DNA of 17,018 bases from Proteobacteria bacterium CAG:495 (GTDB taxonomy: Bacteria; Pseudomonadota; Alphaproteobacteria; RF32; CAG-239): assembly GCA_000432275.1 (NCBI GenBank), contig HF995323.1:81971-98988 (forward strand), read 5' to 3'. Under the pieces are notes generated by a model, which saw only the letters and a list, made by a program, of their open reading frames with translations, had not been told where the DNA came from and ran no database searches. Both the position numbers and the translations under genes were made by a program. Below are positions 7,172-14,550 of the stretch, in pieces (positions within the stretch are counted from its first letter, which is position 1; the number at the start of each line of letters is the position of its first letter).

Positions 7172-7738
7172 ATGAAAAAAACATTATTGTTGGCCGGTGC
7201 CGCCTGTTTGTTTCCGGTTCTGGCTAATGCTCAGATGATGAGCGGTAATGAAGCAAAATCTTACATCGGCGTCGACTACATTTATGACAAGGCCGATTTC
7301 AAAAAAGACGCCAAATCGCTTGATGACGGTTACAATTCGGCTTCGGTCAATGCCGGCGTGAGGGTAGAGGACTTCGGCATCGAAGCGTTCTACCAGCATT
7401 CTGGGGAAAGAAAAACGCACCTTTCTGTAGCAGAAGGCGGAGAACACAAATTCAAATTCCAGGCGTACGGTTTGGACTTGTTTGGATATGCTCCGATAGG
7501 AATGAATGAGGATTTTGACCTTTTAGCCTCAATCGGTATCGCAAATTATGACACCAAACATAAAAATGAAAAAGGCAAAGAATCAAAAGGACGCATCGGC
7601 TATCGTTTCGGTGTCGGTGCCCAGTATAACCTGACCGAAAACTTTTCCGTCCGCGTTATGGGGCGCTACAACTACATCGGTATGCGTAACCTTGACAGCT
7701 TCAAAGAACTCACCGCCGGTGTCCGATACTCTTTCTAA
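7172..7738 (+). CDS. Outer-membrane beta-barrel protein, paralogue 2
   Basis: The 188-residue precursor has a signal peptide (MKKTLLLAGAACLF..., cleavage expected after A20 in ANA) and a mature barrel that aligns along its whole length with the preceding gene. Shared blocks include YIGVDYIYDKADFKK versus YIGADYIFTSADFKK, the segment YGLDLFGY, and the last two strands from GYRFGVGAQYN to the terminal GVRYSF. GGAG at 7158-7161 lies ten bases before the ATG. The two proteins probably arose by tandem duplication; surface loops differ more than strands, as expected for exposed loops. Function beyond being an outer-membrane barrel cannot be assigned. Confidence 0.85.
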   Translation: MKKTLLLAGAACLFPVLANAQMMSGNEAKSYIGVDYIYDKADFKKDAKSLDDGYNSASVNAGVRVEDFGIEAFYQHSGERKTHLSVAEGGEHKFKFQAYGLDLFGYAPIGMNEDFDLLASIGIANYDTKHKNEKGKESKGRIGYRFGVGAQYNLTENFSVRVMGRYNYIGMRNLDSFKELTAGVRYSF

Positions 7739-7756
7739 AACTTGCCTTTCAAAAAC

Positions 7757-7784
7757 AAAAGCCGTCTTTAACAGACGGCTTTTT
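7757..7784. terminator. Bidirectional rho-independent terminator
   Basis: AAAAGCCGTCT pairs with AGACGGCTTTT around the loop TTAAC. The plus strand has a run of five T after the GC stem and the minus strand gains a T run from the flanking A bases. It lies 18 bases after the outer-membrane gene and 6 bases from the stop of the convergent Nudix gene, so it fits termination from both sides. Confidence 0.85.
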
Positions 7785-7789
7785 GCATC

Positions 7790-8422
7790 TTAAAGCTCCA
7801 GACAGCCCTCGCAGTAACGTTTCAGCATCTCCATAACTTTAATGTAGTAATCCTTTCCGTGCGGAAGAAAATTCTTCAGCGCCGCAGAACGAACTTCCTT
7901 TGTATAGGAATTGTCTTGATTACGGCGATATCCGACCAATGTGACAAATTCAACCTTACCTTTCATCAGGTTAATTATGTCGTCAATGTCCGTTTCATAT
8001 ACGCCGTCAACTTCTTCCGGCTGCATTTTAACGTCTTCAAGGCTTTTATCCGTCTCCAACACATAAGTGGAGCAAAATTCCCGGTTGCACAAACCGGTAT
8101 CTTCCTGAACCAACAGACGCGTAAACAGTTTGGTCAGCTTGTCGACATTAACCGTCAGCCCCAGTTCTTCCTCAATTTCCCGAATGCCGTCTTTGGGCTT
8201 TTCTCCTGAATGCAAATGCCCGGCAGCGGAAATATCCAGCATATTGGGATAAATTGTTTTATCTTCCCCGCGCAACTGCAACCAGACTTTTTTGCTGTCC
8301 TTATTGACAATCCAGCAATGGAAAACCCGGTGCCACAAACCCTCCCGGTGCGCTTGCGATTTCATTGCCGTTCCCAGATGATTCATATTTTCATCATATA
8401 TGTCTATCAACTCGTCTGCCAT
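7790..8422 (-). CDS. Nudix hydrolase (isopentenyl-diphosphate isomerase-like/YfcD-like subgroup)
   Basis: Nudix enzymes cleave nucleoside diphosphates linked to other groups; this subgroup resembles IPP isomerase in sequence, but its members often have unknown substrates. The 210-residue protein starts MADELIDIYDENMNHLG, has the EGLWHRVFHCW segment typical of the subgroup, and a Nudix box from G68 through E74 to R81-E-I-E-E85-E86-L-G88. The spacing between E74 and R81 is six residues, one fewer than the textbook pattern; I believe related proteins share this, so it is not clearly a defect. The ATG at 8422 follows AAGGAGG (8428-8434 on the plus strand) with five bases between, and the gene starts 12 bases after the upstream methyltransferase gene, so the two form an operon. 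Confidence 0.85.
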   Translation of the reverse strand: MADELIDIYDENMNHLGTAMKSQAHREGLWHRVFHCWIVNKDSKKVWLQLRGEDKTIYPNMLDISAAGHLHSGEKPKDGIREIEEELGLTVNVDKLTKLFTRLLVQEDTGLCNREFCSTYVLETDKSLEDVKMQPEEVDGVYETDIDDIINLMKGKVEFVTLVGYRRNQDNSYTKEVRSAALKNFLPHGKDYYIKVMEMLKRYCEGCLEL

Positions 8423-8434
8423 TACATCCTCCTT

Positions 8435-10195
8435 TCAGACGTTTTCCGCTTTCCACAAAATTCCGTTGACGTCTTTGCCGTCCTCTTTGCGAAGCACCAT
8501 TTTCTTGCAGCTGATTTTTGTATAACCGTTGTCTCTAAGCAGATTTTCAACATAATCCTGCCGATGTTTATAACGTCCGTTGGGCATAACCTTATAAGCC
8601 TCGGTGCCGTCATACAGCTCAGTGGTAAAAATCAGCTTTATCCCGCTGACAGCAGCCGCAAACTCCTTCAAATCGCCTATATATCCCAAAACGTCCGCCG
8701 CTATGGCCCAGTCATAATTATGATTGTTGTACAAAAACTCCACCACGTCTGACTGTACCAGCCTGTCATATATGTTTTTGGCCCGCGCCGCTTCCAGCAT
8801 TTTGGCTGATATGTCTACTCCCGTGAGAGTAACCCCAGGGCCTTTAATAACTTCACCAACCAGCCCCGTACCACACCCCAAATCCACAACGGAAGCTTTA
8901 ACATTTCCAAGAGCTCGTCCCACAGCCATCGGAACTGAATAGCCCAAATTCTTGACAACCAGCTCATAATTATCAGCAAAACCGTCAAACAGCTTTTCAC
9001 TATAAATTTGATTATTTTCAATGTCTTCTCCCTTAAAAGCGGCGGCGGTCTTTTCGGCAAAAATGTTTTCCGGTGCCTGACGCACCCAGTTTTCGGCAAT
9101 TTTTAAGGCTTCTTCCGGCTGCTGGCGCTGATAAAGCGTCAATGTCTCCGCCAGATTAATTGAAATCTGCTCAAGTTCCGGTTTCAAAACGTAAGCATTA
9201 AACAAAAGTCCCAAAGCCTGCTCATAGTCACCGCAATCCCGCAAAATAACGGCCAGATTATTGCTCACTTCTGCGGATTTTGGGTTGATGATAACGGCCT
9301 GGCGGTATTCTTCCAAAGCCTCCGCGGTTCTTTTTTGCTTATACAACAGTTCGGCAAAGTTGTTATGGGCGTCAAAATTTTTCGGCGCCAGTTCCAAAAC
9401 CCTCTTATAACCTTTCTCGGCCTTTTCAAAATCATTCTCACGGCTGGCTATGTCTGCCAATCCCAACAAAGCGGCAATATTATATTCGTTCAGCAAAACC
9501 GCTTTTTCAAAATAAATTTTGGCATTGGCAGTCTGTCCTTCTTTAAGCGCCAATGTTCCCAATACCACCCGGACTTCATCAGACATCGGAGCCAGCTCTT
9601 TGGCCCGGATGGCCGCCGGCCAGGCTTTGTCATCCTGTCCGCGTTCAAGATAAAGCCGCCCCAGATAATAAAAGATGACGGCTTCGTCTTTATAGGTCTG
9701 CGCCAGCCGCTCCAGCTCTTCAATTGCCATGCTGCTGTTGCTCTCGCTGTAGCTCATTGCCCGGTTTGCCTTGGCTTCGACATAATCCCCGTCAATTTCC
9801 AGCGCCTTGCTCCAATAAACGCGGGCCTGCTCAAGTTTTCCCAGCGACTGACAGATAAGCCCCATCTCATTGTACGCTTCTTTAATGTCCGGTTGCAATG
9901 CCAGCGCTTTTTCAAAACTCTCCAAAGCCTCTACCGGCTTGTTGTCCAGCTTGAGCGAAAAGGCAAGATTGTAATAAAAAGGCGCGCGGGCAGGGGCCTG
10001 CCTAATCGCCTGATAAAACAAGCTGCAAGCTTCGTCCTGCACTCCTTTGGCCTGGGCAACCAGCCCCAGAAGATTCAAGACTTCCGGCTGTTGGGGCGCC
10101 GTTTCCAAAATCCGGCGGTAAATCTGTTCTGCTTCGTTGAGCTGTCCGGCTTCATGCAACTGCACAGCCCGCTGAAACAAAAGTTCGTATGACAT
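8435..10195 (-). CDS. TPR-repeat protein with C-terminal SAM-dependent methyltransferase domain
   Basis: The 586-residue protein joins about eleven tetratricopeptide repeats (roughly residues 1-380) to a class I methyltransferase domain. Repeat signatures recur every 34 residues, for example GLVAQAKG, AYNEMGLICQSLGKLEQA and NNFAELLYKQKRTAEALEEY. The SAM-binding motif is VVDLGCGTG at 436-444, followed by GVDISAKMLEAAR. This matches 'predicted methyltransferases with TPR repeats' known in alphaproteobacteria; the repeats probably recruit a protein or glycan-processing partner, and the substrate is unknown. The ATG at 10195 is preferred over a TTG at 10216 because AAGGA lies seven bases before the ATG. 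It is divergent from rpsD and is followed by the Nudix gene in the same operon. No signal peptide is seen, so it should be cytoplasmic. Confidence 0.88.
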   Translation of the reverse strand: MSYELLFQRAVQLHEAGQLNEAEQIYRRILETAPQQPEVLNLLGLVAQAKGVQDEACSLFYQAIRQAPARAPFYYNLAFSLKLDNKPVEALESFEKALALQPDIKEAYNEMGLICQSLGKLEQARVYWSKALEIDGDYVEAKANRAMSYSESNSSMAIEELERLAQTYKDEAVIFYYLGRLYLERGQDDKAWPAAIRAKELAPMSDEVRVVLGTLALKEGQTANAKIYFEKAVLLNEYNIAALLGLADIASRENDFEKAEKGYKRVLELAPKNFDAHNNFAELLYKQKRTAEALEEYRQAVIINPKSAEVSNNLAVILRDCGDYEQALGLLFNAYVLKPELEQISINLAETLTLYQRQQPEEALKIAENWVRQAPENIFAEKTAAAFKGEDIENNQIYSEKLFDGFADNYELVVKNLGYSVPMAVGRALGNVKASVVDLGCGTGLVGEVIKGPGVTLTGVDISAKMLEAARAKNIYDRLVQSDVVEFLYNNHNYDWAIAADVLGYIGDLKEFAAAVSGIKLIFTTELYDGTEAYKVMPNGRYKHRQDYVENLLRDNGYTKISCKKMVLRKEDGKDVNGILWKAENV

Positions 10196-10274
10196 CGGAA
10201 CATCCTTTTTTTTCAAAACTTTTTACATTGTAATCCAAATAAGCTTAAAATCCACTAAATTTTGAAAAAAACTC

Positions 10275-10301
10275 TTGATTTTAAGCAATTATTGTTATAA
10301 A
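10275..10301 (+). promoter_or_regulatory. Predicted promoter of rpsD
   Basis: TTGATT at 10275-10280 and TATAAA at 10296-10301 are separated by 15 bases; reading the first box as CTTGAT gives 16. The spacing is a little short, but the boxes lie alone in an otherwise gene-free region upstream of a ribosomal protein gene. The leader would be about 100 bases. Confidence 0.45.
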
Positions 10302-10342
10302 TTGCAGCCACTTCCAGGAATGAAGACAGAACAACTGCCTCG

Positions 10343-10362
10343 TTTGACACCGATAAGTCAAA
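10343..10362 (+). promoter_or_regulatory. Small hairpin in the rpsD leader
   Basis: TTTGAC at 10343-10348 and GTCAAA at 10357-10362 form a perfect 6-base stem with an 8-base loop (ACCGATAA), about 45 bases before the rpsD start. Ribosomal protein S4 controls its own synthesis through mRNA structure in some bacteria, so a leader hairpin is worth recording, but nothing here matches a known S4-binding leader that I recognise. Confidence 0.3.
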
Positions 10363-10408
10363 ACTACTGGGACAATAAATAATGTAATGAAATAAAAGGA
10401 AAATCTAA

Positions 10409-11023
10409 ATGAAAAGTATCGTTTCTGCAAAGAAAAAGAAAGAACGTCAGTATCATGGCCCGATTTGGGGCAATGCTAACGCTTCCTATGCCAAAAGAGA
10501 ATATGCTCCCGGCCAGCACGGTCAGAGAAAAAAGAAAATGACCGACTACGGCGAGCAGCTGAACGCCAAACAAAGATTGAAAACATACTATGGTAACGTT
10601 TCTGAAAAACAGTTCCACAAATATTATGTTGAAGCAATCAGAAGAACCGGCGATGCCGCTGAAAACCTCATCGGTTTGCTGGAGTCTCGTTTGGACAACT
10701 TGGTATACAAAGCAAAGTTCGTTCCGACCATCTTTGCTGCCCGCCAGTTCGTAAACCATGGCCACATTACTGTTAACGGCAAAAAGGTAAACATTCCTTC
10801 TTACATGGTTAAAGTCGGCGATGTTATTGAAGTCCGCGAAAAATCAAAACAGCTGCCGATAGTTATCGCTGCTGTTGAGTCTGCCGGTCGTGACGTTCCG
10901 TCATATATCGAAGTAGACAACAAAAAATTGAGCGCAAAATACAGCTTTGTTCCCAAATTTGACGATGTTCCTTATGCTGGCATCATGGAACCCAACCTGG
11001 TTATCGAGTTCTACTCCAGATAA
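10409..11023 (+). CDS. rpsD: 30S ribosomal protein S4
   Basis: S4 binds 16S rRNA early in small-subunit assembly and helps keep decoding accurate. The 204-residue protein contains the family's APGQHGQR block at 33-40, the helical part through NVSEKQF, and the S4 RNA-binding domain at about 94-155 (RLDNLVYK ... VNGKKVNIPSY), ending in VIEFYSR. The segment KFVPTIFAARQFVNHGH and the C-terminus follow the alphaproteobacterial form. The N-terminal 30 residues differ from the usual MTKR...YKINRRLGVNLWGRPKSP pattern, keeping mainly the IWG and the basic character; no zinc-binding cysteines are present. The ATG follows AAAAGGAAA at 10394-10402. The gene stands alone, with its own leader and terminator, as is common for rpsD in alphaproteobacteria. 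Confidence 0.97.
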   Translation: MKSIVSAKKKKERQYHGPIWGNANASYAKREYAPGQHGQRKKKMTDYGEQLNAKQRLKTYYGNVSEKQFHKYYVEAIRRTGDAAENLIGLLESRLDNLVYKAKFVPTIFAARQFVNHGHITVNGKKVNIPSYMVKVGDVIEVREKSKQLPIVIAAVESAGRDVPSYIEVDNKKLSAKYSFVPKFDDVPYAGIMEPNLVIEFYSR

Positions 11024-11044
11024 TCTGCTTTTACGCTTAAAACG

Positions 11045-11080
11045 AAAATCCTCAGAAGTTATGCAAGCTCTGAGGATTTT
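11045..11080 (+). terminator. Rho-independent terminator of rpsD
   Basis: AAAATCCTCAGA at 11045-11056 pairs perfectly over 12 bases with TCTGAGGATTTT at 11069-11080, and the T run continues by one base. It starts 21 bases after the rpsD stop. Confidence 0.88.
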
Positions 11081-11149
11081 TGCTTTAAAATTAATATAAA
11101 TTATGCTTAGATAACTGACAACAGAGAGATATTTTCAAGAGGTTACACT

Positions 11150-13495
11150 ATGGAAGACGTTATTATTGATGATCGCAGACAGGCTTCTGCCCAAGCCGTA
11201 AACCGTGAAAAAGAAGCTACCCGAGGCCGCCCGCGTCGCCGCAGATTTCGGCAGTATCTGGTCGATTTGTTCGTCAAAAGTATGATGGCAGCCAGCTTGA
11301 TTGCCATCAACTTTGTTCTCTTTGCCGAAGCCGGAAGCTACAGCATTTTCACCGGAGCTCAACAGTTGAACACCGAAGCCATGTATATTCTGGCAGCTGT
11401 ATTCGGCCTCTGCTTCCTGATATCATACCTCTGTTCTTTTTCCAAATTTCTGCAAAACCTTTTTACAACGAGTATTTTTGCACTCTTTTTGCTGGCTGTT
11501 TTCAACCAGTTTGCCCTGTTTGACAAAGAGTCTGTACTTTCTAATGTCATCAGCACAGACGGTGAACTCGGCGTGCTGTTGTCAACCGGTTCCCACCTGG
11601 TATTGACCGGAATACTTTCCCTGATTTTTCTGATATTTCTGATGAGTGCAGGACGGTTAACCCAAACTTATCTGCTCGGCATACTGCTTTTTATCCTTGG
11701 CGGACTGTTGGCACAGGGATATATGAACCCGACACCCTATAATTTCCGTACTTCGTTCGATCTGCTGAGCAATCAGGATCTTGCCAAAGAAACTGACGAC
11801 GGCAAACGTTTCATTCACATAGCTATGCCCTCGCTGACGTCCTACAGCAACCTCCGCAGTTTTATCAATGACAAACCCGGAAACGAGGCCTATAACAAAA
11901 AAATCCAGACAGCTATGGACGCAATGCTCGGATTTTACGTTCAAAACAACTTTACCTTGTATCAGAATGCCTATCTTGAAGGAACCAATCCCTTTCTCAA
12001 TCTGACTCAGTCATACAATCCGGTCAACCTGAACCAAAACCCGATGGAAAATACTTTGAATAACGTTTTATTCAAAAGCTACTTTGACTTTGACAACATT
12101 GTCTCTCCCACGGTTTACCTCAAAAACAACAAACTGTTCGACAGTTTCCGCAAAAACAAATATCACCTGAAAGTCTACGAAACCCGCGGTATTGAAACCT
12201 GTAACGTCAACAACGAAAAAGCCGTAGACAAATGCATCCAGAAAGAGAACGTCCCCTTCAATTTGGAACAAACCAACTTCTCTACGCTGCAAAAGACTTA
12301 TCTGCTGCTGATACAATGGTTGGAAAGCACCGGCTTAATAACCGACTTCTCCATGGTCAACGAGGGAATGAAGCTGATTGTTCCCGGCCTGCCCAACAAT
12401 CAGTTCTCCACCAAACAGTTATATGTTGCCAACTCCTTTAAGGCTCTCGACCTTCTGGCAAAAGACATCAGCACCGACCGCGGCAACAATGCTTACTTTG
12501 TCATTATGGATATGCCGGCCGAACTGTTTATCTACGACAGCTTCTGCAACCTGAAGCCGCTCAGCCAATGGATTAGTGCCGACAGCGCCAATACCGTAAA
12601 AAAACGTGAAGCCTATGCGGAACAAATGACCTGTCTTTACGGACAGTTGGAAAACTTTATGCAGAGACTGTCCAACGATTACAAGCTCAAAAAAACCGTA
12701 ATCGTAATAGAAGGCCTGAGCGCTCCCCAAAACATCACTTCGACCAGAACGGCGGAGTTTGCAAAACAAATGCGCGAAAACAAAGGCGTCACCATGGCCA
12801 TTTACGATCCCATGAAAGACGCTTCGCATATTGCCTCACAAATTTGCAGAACGCCGGATATCTTAAAAAGCTATCTGTATAAGAAATCAGCCTGCAGCCA
12901 GCTTCACGGGATGAATCTCGCAGAACAGCCGCTGAAAGAGCTTATGAACAACTACAATAACGAAGCAATAACCAATGCCGAAATCGCTTCCGGCCATAAA
13001 AACTTCTTAAAGTGGTACCAAAAATGGGCAAAAACCAATAACCTCAACAACAATCTCGACAACCTTGTTGAAGAAGAAACCGAAACTCCGGATAATGCGC
13101 AGCCCCAGACGGAAAATAAAGATGAGCCGGTTGACCAAAGCGCTTCGTTGCCTGAAACGGAATTAAAAGCAACGCCGACTGCCGCCGCTGCCGAAGAGCT
13201 TGACAAAGAAACCGTAGAAAAGCCTTTGTCCGCGGCAGTAAAAGAAGAAGCCCAAAAAAACAATGAAATCGTTGTCGACCAGAACAGCCAGACGAACAAG
13301 ACACCGTCAACTGTCGAAGAACTCGTCCAAACTGTCCAGAAAAAACAAAACGACCAACAAAAGGATAACGCAAAAATAAATATGGAAATCAAAGTCATCG
13401 ACACTCAGGCTCCGGAAGTCATCCCCGAAACGCATGATGTTCTTCCGCCTTTTTTGGAAGACGATGACAATGAAGTTCCTCCGGCAGACAAATAA
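11150..13495 (+). CDS. Five-helix membrane protein with a degenerate sulfatase/phosphoethanolamine-transferase-like domain and an acidic tail
   Basis: The 781-residue protein has a basic cytoplasmic N-terminus (RGRPRRRRFRQ), five membrane helices at about 39-60, 77-96, 103-124, 147-166 and 173-190, a soluble domain of about 195-640 that should face the periplasm, and a low-complexity tail rich in E, D, Q, N and P (640-781). The layout equals that of LTA synthase and phosphoethanolamine transferases of the alkaline-phosphatase superfamily. Weak echoes of that fold remain: FIHIAMPSL (221-229), KLFDSFRKNKYHLKVYETRG (328-347), MDMPAELFIYDSFC (453-466) and KKTVIVIEGLS (514-523). The acidic and histidine metal ligands expected in these positions are absent, so the protein is probably not an active transferase. 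AGAGG at 11138-11142 supports the ATG. The stop is 11 bases before the yejE start, suggesting one operon. Family assignment is inference. Confidence 0.75.
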   Translation: MEDVIIDDRRQASAQAVNREKEATRGRPRRRRFRQYLVDLFVKSMMAASLIAINFVLFAEAGSYSIFTGAQQLNTEAMYILAAVFGLCFLISYLCSFSKFLQNLFTTSIFALFLLAVFNQFALFDKESVLSNVISTDGELGVLLSTGSHLVLTGILSLIFLIFLMSAGRLTQTYLLGILLFILGGLLAQGYMNPTPYNFRTSFDLLSNQDLAKETDDGKRFIHIAMPSLTSYSNLRSFINDKPGNEAYNKKIQTAMDAMLGFYVQNNFTLYQNAYLEGTNPFLNLTQSYNPVNLNQNPMENTLNNVLFKSYFDFDNIVSPTVYLKNNKLFDSFRKNKYHLKVYETRGIETCNVNNEKAVDKCIQKENVPFNLEQTNFSTLQKTYLLLIQWLESTGLITDFSMVNEGMKLIVPGLPNNQFSTKQLYVANSFKALDLLAKDISTDRGNNAYFVIMDMPAELFIYDSFCNLKPLSQWISADSANTVKKREAYAEQMTCLYGQLENFMQRLSNDYKLKKTVIVIEGLSAPQNITSTRTAEFAKQMRENKGVTMAIYDPMKDASHIASQICRTPDILKSYLYKKSACSQLHGMNLAEQPLKELMNNYNNEAITNAEIASGHKNFLKWYQKWAKTNNLNNNLDNLVEEETETPDNAQPQTENKDEPVDQSASLPETELKATPTAAAAEELDKETVEKPLSAAVKEEAQKNNEIVVDQNSQTNKTPSTVEELVQTVQKKQNDQQKDNAKINMEIKVIDTQAPEVIPETHDVLPPFLEDDDNEVPPADK

Positions 13496-13506
13496 GGATA
13501 TCCGGC

Positions 13507-14550
13507 TTGCCCAACAAAATATCAAATGGCTGCTTAAGCCCACTCAATCAACGCCGTATCAATATTTTCAGACAAAATCGGCGGGCATGGTGGTCATTTG
13601 TTCTGTTTTGCATCATATTCGGCATCAGCCTCTTGGCCGAATTGCTGGCCAATGACCTGCCGTTGGTTGTCAAATATCAAGGGGAATATTATTTTCCCAT
13701 TGTCAAAACATACAACGAGCAGACTTTCGGCGGAGACTTTCCGACACCGGCCGACTACCGGGACCCCTATATCAGAAACAACATAAACGCGAACGGTTAT
13801 ATGCTGTTTCCGCCACTGCCATACTCTTTCAATACCGTCGATTACGAGCTTGACACACCGACGCCGTCCGCTCCCTCCCGACATCATTGGCTGGGCACCG
13901 ATGACGAAGGCAGGGACATATTGGCCAGAATTATTTACGGTCTGAGAATATCTGTTGTTTTTGCCTTTGTTCTCACCGTATTATCCTCGCTCATCGGCAT
14001 TTTTGCCGGAGAGGTTCAGGGATATTTCGGCGGCAAAATAGATATTTTCTTTCAACGTTTTCAGGAGATATGGGAGGCGCTGCCCCAGCTTTTCGTACTG
14101 ATTATCGTTGCCAGCATCTTCGCTCCTTCTTTTTGGACGTTGCTCATTATAATGCTCTGCTTTACATGGATGAGCCTTACCGGCGTTGTCCGCGCCGAAT
14201 TTCTTCGTACCCGCAACTTTGAATTTGTTAAAGCCGCCAAGGCGTTGGGCGTAGGGGATTTTCGTATTATTTTCCGACACATTCTGCCTAATGCCGTCAT
14301 CGCAACAATTACCTTTGTGCCCTTTCTGCTGTCGGAAGCAATCGTCGCTTTGACCGCACTCGACTTTTTGGGGCTGGGACTTTCTCAGGAATACCCGTCT
14401 CTCGGCGACTTGGTCCGTCAGGGAAAAGACAACCTTCAGGCACCTTGGATAGGTATCTCGATATTTGTTGTCTTGTCCACATTGCTCACTTTGCTTATTT
14501 TTATCGGTGAGGGCATTCGTGACGCTTTTGACGCAAGGAAAAACAAATGA
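13507..14550 (+). CDS. yejE: Peptide ABC transporter inner-membrane permease YejE
   Basis: YejE is one of two permeases of the YejABEF importer, which takes up peptides such as microcin C. The 347-residue product aligns along its length with E. coli YejE from memory: LSPLNQRR...NRRAWWS at the N-terminus, the LLANDLPLVVKY and YYFPIVK segments after the first helix, a large periplasmic stretch to PSRHHWLGTDDEGRDILAR, then the permease core and the ATPase-coupling EAA loop at 242-261 (KAAKALGV...RHILP). No ATG fits the family N-terminus; the start is a TTG at 13507 with AAGGA at 13494-13498, eight bases away. Its stop overlaps the start of yejF (ATGA). The sister permease YejB and the binding protein YejA are not adjacent. 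Confidence 0.93.
   Translation: MPNKISNGCLSPLNQRRINIFRQNRRAWWSFVLFCIIFGISLLAELLANDLPLVVKYQGEYYFPIVKTYNEQTFGGDFPTPADYRDPYIRNNINANGYMLFPPLPYSFNTVDYELDTPTPSAPSRHHWLGTDDEGRDILARIIYGLRISVVFAFVLTVLSSLIGIFAGEVQGYFGGKIDIFFQRFQEIWEALPQLFVLIIVASIFAPSFWTLLIIMLCFTWMSLTGVVRAEFLRTRNFEFVKAAKALGVGDFRIIFRHILPNAVIATITFVPFLLSEAIVALTALDFLGLGLSQEYPSLGDLVRQGKDNLQAPWIGISIFVVLSTLLTLLIFIGEGIRDAFDARKNK

Noticed and set aside
8210..8752. Open frame of 180 codons on the plus strand
   Set aside because: It is antisense to the Nudix and methyltransferase genes, both of which show catalytic motifs.
9335..10192. Open frame of 285 codons on the plus strand
   Set aside because: It is antisense to the TPR repeats, and its regularity mirrors the repeat coding on the other strand.
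10227..10232. TACAAT on the minus strand as a -10 box for the TPR-methyltransferase gene
   Set aside because: No acceptable -35 box is found at normal spacing.
11080..11107. TTGCTT and TATGCT with 16-base spacing as a promoter for the membrane protein gene
   Set aside because: Both boxes are weak and the first overlaps the rpsD terminator; a promoter here is likely, but these boxes do not prove it.
12952..13404. Serine- and phenylalanine-rich open frame on the minus strand
   Set aside because: It is the complement of the acidic low-complexity tail of the membrane protein gene; the odd composition follows from that.
13434..13655. Open frame overlapping the end of the membrane protein gene and the start of yejE
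   Set aside because: It covers the junction in a third frame; the yejE frame has the family N-terminus and a ribosome-binding site, this one does not.
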